Assembly (NCBI GenBank): GCA_963708095.1
Contig: OY970182.1
Coordinates: 372,001 to 436,000 of the forward strand
Source of the DNA: JAJZVS01 sp963708095
Lineage (GTDB): Bacteria > Pseudomonadota > Alphaproteobacteria > Acetobacterales > Acetobacteraceae
Length of the DNA: 64,000 bases
Reading direction: 5' to 3'
Each line of letters opens with the position of its first letter. Positions within the stretch are counted from its first letter, which is position 1. Shown one piece after another: positions 61,287 through 64,000 of the stretch. The translations under genes were made by a program, and so were the position numbers. Below the pieces are notes generated by a model. That model was given only the letters and a program-made list of their open reading frames with translations, did no database searches and had not been told where the DNA came from.

Positions 61287-61842
61287 GGGATACGGTTATC
61301 ACGAATAGATAACTCAAGCAACGCTGTGCTCGGACGTCAGCCGTCGCGCTCCTGGAGGCCGCGGCGATCCTGGCAGCGAATCACGCCGACACTGCAGAAA
61401 GCCCGCCCGCAAGGCCGGGCTACGGCGAACCTGCCGTGCCAAGCCGCCGGCCGTTGGCACTGTGGGCGCGGTCGACAACCCAATGTGCAGACACGATAGT
61501 CTGTCGTAACGAGAGGCAGCAGTGCCGCAGGCCTTTATCTTGCCCTCGTAATCGGGCCGCGGAGTTCATGCTGGCCGTCGTCATGTCCCCCTCTGCATCC
61601 CGGCGCCGAAGGTATCCAGCAAGCGCCATTCGTTCGCTTGATCGCCCCTTGTGCCGATCGAGGCAGTCGCATCAGCGCACGTCCTCCGATTCCATCGTCG
61701 TGGTGACCGATGATCGCCCATTCGGCCGCAGATTCCGTGCAGCCAATCTGCATTGCGTCTGCCATTCCCGCGCACATCCCGTGCAGCGCATCGACACAGC
61801 GGACAGCATACCAACCGCACACACGAAGCAGCCGTCGTGCCA
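61287..61842. other. 556-base gap, no gene recognised
   Basis: Open frames exist on both strands but none has family-like content, a ribosome site or a convincing codon bias. A small GCCCGCCCGCAAGGCCGGGC palindrome occurs at about 61406-61425. GC content is lower than in the rest of the island. Possibly the remnant of a lost gene or the promoter region of the toxin-antitoxin operon. Confidence 0.5.
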
Positions 61843-64000
61843 TCAGGCGGGCGGCGTTCGGTCATCCCCCGCGCGTCGCGCCCGCTCGTAGAACTCCCGC
61901 AGCATCGCATCGAGCACGATCCCGCGGAACTCCGGGTTTGACATGAATTGCGACGAAATCGCCTCGTTCCGCTCCGTCCGCCCGATCACGGCGCCCATCG
62001 CCTTGGGGTCAAAAGCGTGGCGGAAATTGTCGATCGAGTTGCTCCGCGCCTGCTCCGCCAGCGTGTCATCCGCGGCGAGATCGCCCACGACCTGGTCCAT
62101 GAACAGCCGGTCGCGCTCGTTGAAATCGGTCCCGAACCGCTCGTTCAGAAGCGTGATCACCTGCGAAAGCGGCGACTTCGCCGCGTCCTTCAGGGCCGCG
62201 GTTCCGACCTCGGTCGGGCCGCCGAGCGGCAGCGCGTCCGCACCGGTAAGCTCCACCGAACCGGTGAAAGTCCGGTCAAGGCGGTAGTAGGCGAGCGATA
62301 CGTCGTCATCGAGATCGAGCGCGGCGCCGCCTTCCCGACGCGGCAGCTTGCGGGCCAACATGCGTGCGAAGGCGTAGAGCTTCTCAAGCTCCGGATCGCC
62401 GAACGCCGCGATCTGGCTGGCGAAGCCGTAGAGGCGCACAAAGCTCGCGAGTTGGGACCGGAACGCCTCCCGTCGCTCGGCATCCGGCTCGGCCGAGAAC
62501 CGGCCCACGGCGGGGTCGAGCGCACGGTGCAACAGCCCCTGGTCGGACGGCTTCTGCGCCACGCGGGGCTTGAAGAACACGCGGGCGAAATCCTCCACCT
62601 CCTGGCGCCAGAAATACTGGAACCCCTCCAGCCCGGTCTTGAGCGTGTAGAGCAGGTTCGGGTCCGTCGGCTCGTCGATCTCGGGCTGCTCGTAATAGGG
62701 CGCGAACGCCTCCTTGATCTCCTCGGCGGTGTTCTCGAAATCGAGGATGAAGGTATCCTCTTTCCCCGCGCACATGCGGTTGAGGCGGGAAAGCGTCTGC
62801 ACCGCCTTCAGTCCCTTCAGCTTCTTGTCGACGAACATCGTGTGCAGGAGGGGTTGATCGAAGCCGGTCTGGTATTTCTCGGCGACGATCAGAAGGTGAT
62901 ACCCCGGCCCCTCGAACCGCTCCGGCAGTTCGCGTTCGCCGAAGCCGTTGATGCCGGCCTCGGTGAATTCGTCTCCGTCGTCGATCACTGTGCCCGAGAA
63001 TGCGACCAGAACGCCGAGGTCGGTGTAGCCCCGTTCCCGCAAATAGGCGTCGAACGCGCGCTTGTAGCGCACCGCGTGCAAGCGGGAACGCGTGACCACC
63101 ATCGCCTTCGCCCGCCCGCCGATCTTATGGCGCGTGTGGCGGCGGAAATGCTCCACCATCACCGCCGTCTTCTGGGCGAGGTTGTGGGGATGCAGGCTCG
63201 CGAACCGGGCGATGGCCTGGCGCGCCTTGCTCTTGTCCACCTCCGGATCTTCTTCCGCGGCCTTGGCGAAGCGGTAATAGGTCTTGTAGGTCGTGTAGTG
63301 CTTCAGCACATCGAGGATGAATCCCTCCTCGATCGCCTGGCGCATGGAATAGAGGTGGAACGGGCGGGCCTTGCCGTCCGGCCCGATCGTGCCGAACAGC
63401 TCCATGGTCTTCTTCTTCGGCGTCGCGGTGAAGGCGAAGAAGCTGAGATTGGGCTGCCGGCCGCGCGCCTGCACCGCCTTCAGCACCTCGTCGTCGATGT
63501 CCTCGTCCCCGGCTTCCTCGCTTTCGGCGCGCTCCAAGGTGGTGGCGGCCAGCACGCGCTTAAGGTTGGCAGCACTCTCGCCGGTCTGGCTGCCATGCGC
63601 CTCGTCGACGATCACGGCGTAGCGGCGTGCACCGGCAGCGGCGATCTTGTCCAGCACGAAGGAGAATTTCTGGATGGTGGAGATGATGATCGGCGTGCCA
63701 CGGTTCAGCGCCGCGGCAAGCTGGGCGCTGTCGGTGTCGATCTTCTCCACCACGCCCTGCTTGTGCTCGAACTGGTAGATGTTGTCCTGCAACTGCTTGT
63801 CGAGCACGCGCCGGTCGGTAATCACGATGACGGAGGAAAACACTGGCTTGTCATCCGCCCCGTGCAGGCCGGAAAGGTGGTGCGCCAGCCAGGCGATCGA
63901 GTTGGACTTGCCGGAGCCGGCGCTGTGTTCGATCAGGTAGGAATGGCCGGCGCCACGGGCGCGCACGTCGGTGAGCAGCCTGGTCACTGCGTCGAGCTGA
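61843..64000 (-). CDS. hsdR: type I restriction enzyme R subunit (HsdR), 5' end outside the window
   Basis: At least 719 residues are in the window, and the frame continues past the right edge (codons for QLDAV precede the first internal GTG at 63987). The motor has Walker A IEHSAGSGKSNSIAWLAHHL, DEAHGSQTG (DEAH box), a FFAFTATPKKKTMELFG motif III, LLIVAEKYQTGFDQPLLHTM and SRLNRMCAGKEDTFILDF (motif VI-like). The C-terminal region is the helical part that docks with the methylase. The N-terminal nuclease domain must lie to the right, with hsdM and hsdS expected further along. Carried by the recombinase island, it is a defence gene. Confidence 0.95.
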   Translation of the reverse strand, partial: QLDAVTRLLTDVRARGAGHSYLIEHSAGSGKSNSIAWLAHHLSGLHGADDKPVFSSVIVITDRRVLDKQLQDNIYQFEHKQGVVEKIDTDSAQLAAALNRGTPIIISTIQKFSFVLDKIAAAGARRYAVIVDEAHGSQTGESAANLKRVLAATTLERAESEEAGDEDIDDEVLKAVQARGRQPNLSFFAFTATPKKKTMELFGTIGPDGKARPFHLYSMRQAIEEGFILDVLKHYTTYKTYYRFAKAAEEDPEVDKSKARQAIARFASLHPHNLAQKTAVMVEHFRRHTRHKIGGRAKAMVVTRSRLHAVRYKRAFDAYLRERGYTDLGVLVAFSGTVIDDGDEFTEAGINGFGERELPERFEGPGYHLLIVAEKYQTGFDQPLLHTMFVDKKLKGLKAVQTLSRLNRMCAGKEDTFILDFENTAEEIKEAFAPYYEQPEIDEPTDPNLLYTLKTGLEGFQYFWRQEVEDFARVFFKPRVAQKPSDQGLLHRALDPAVGRFSAEPDAERREAFRSQLASFVRLYGFASQIAAFGDPELEKLYAFARMLARKLPRREGGAALDLDDDVSLAYYRLDRTFTGSVELTGADALPLGGPTEVGTAALKDAAKSPLSQVITLLNERFGTDFNERDRLFMDQVVGDLAADDTLAEQARSNSIDNFRHAFDPKAMGAVIGRTERNEAISSQFMSNPEFRGIVLDAMLREFYERARRAGDDRTPPA

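Noticed and set aside
61436..61891. A 151-codon plus frame between the toxin pair and hsdR
   Set aside because: It overlaps the 3' end of hsdR and has no recognisable content or ribosome site.

Overview
The window reads as a stretch of chromosome from a high-GC alphaproteobacterium, most likely Rhodospirillales/Acetobacteraceae. Evidence: an alpha-type rpsM-rpsK-rpoA-rplQ operon with rpsD elsewhere, a CIRCE-controlled groESL operon, a usg gene, the ctaE-DUF983-SURF1 cytochrome oxidase block, and a group I intron in tRNA-Arg(CCU), a host site known from alphaproteobacteria. The assignment is inferred from gene content only.

Left part (1-10 kb): a three-gene operon (cytochrome b, molybdopterin oxidoreductase, PRC-barrel protein) lies next to a scar made of a truncated TRAP-transporter gene and a piece of an IS1380-type transposase. 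Then come an acyl-CoA dehydrogenase-like flavoprotein, rpsD, a 2-hydroxyacid dehydrogenase and the alpha ribosomal operon, each ribosomal unit with a readable promoter.

Island 1 (about 9.25-13.8 kb): between the rplQ terminator and the phage-shock genes sits a lower-GC, translationally coupled trio: a HIT-domain protein, a four-helix membrane protein, and an 805-residue multidomain enzyme. The enzyme has two PPDK/PEP-synthase-like ATP-grasp units, a swivelling phospho-histidine-like segment and a MazG-like NTP pyrophosphohydrolase. I could not match it to a described system, and it is the best candidate here for undescribed biology.

Middle (13.8-58 kb): pspF divergent from pspABC with a clear sigma-54 promoter; queC; a probable aromatic/carboxylic acid catabolic zone (VOC proteins, class II aldolase, SDR, dienelactone hydrolase, ring-hydroxylating dioxygenase alpha and beta); ftsK; mntH with an MntR-like operator; groESL with two CIRCE elements; cytochrome oxidase genes; a lipid/glycosyl block (diacylglycerol-kinase-like, LpxH-like, two glycosyltransferase genes); a gluconate unit (gnd-like, gntK, SDR); lipA; a Coq10/RatA-like START protein; a threonine-aldolase-like enzyme; transporters; a BKACE enzyme; and an AI-2E-type permease.

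Island 2 (58 kb to the right edge): a tRNA-Arg(CCU) gene split by a 237-nt group I intron abuts a large serine recombinase whose reading frame runs backwards through the whole tRNA. Beyond it are a small protein, a TumE/TumA-type toxin-antitoxin pair with a frameshifted toxin, and the C-terminal two thirds of a type I restriction HsdR that leaves the window.

The intergenic DNA is rich in repeats. There are three copies of a 126-127 bp element with inverted ends, two giant palindromes lying between convergent genes, REP-like hairpins, and several unrelated tandem arrays that all have a 14-bp period.
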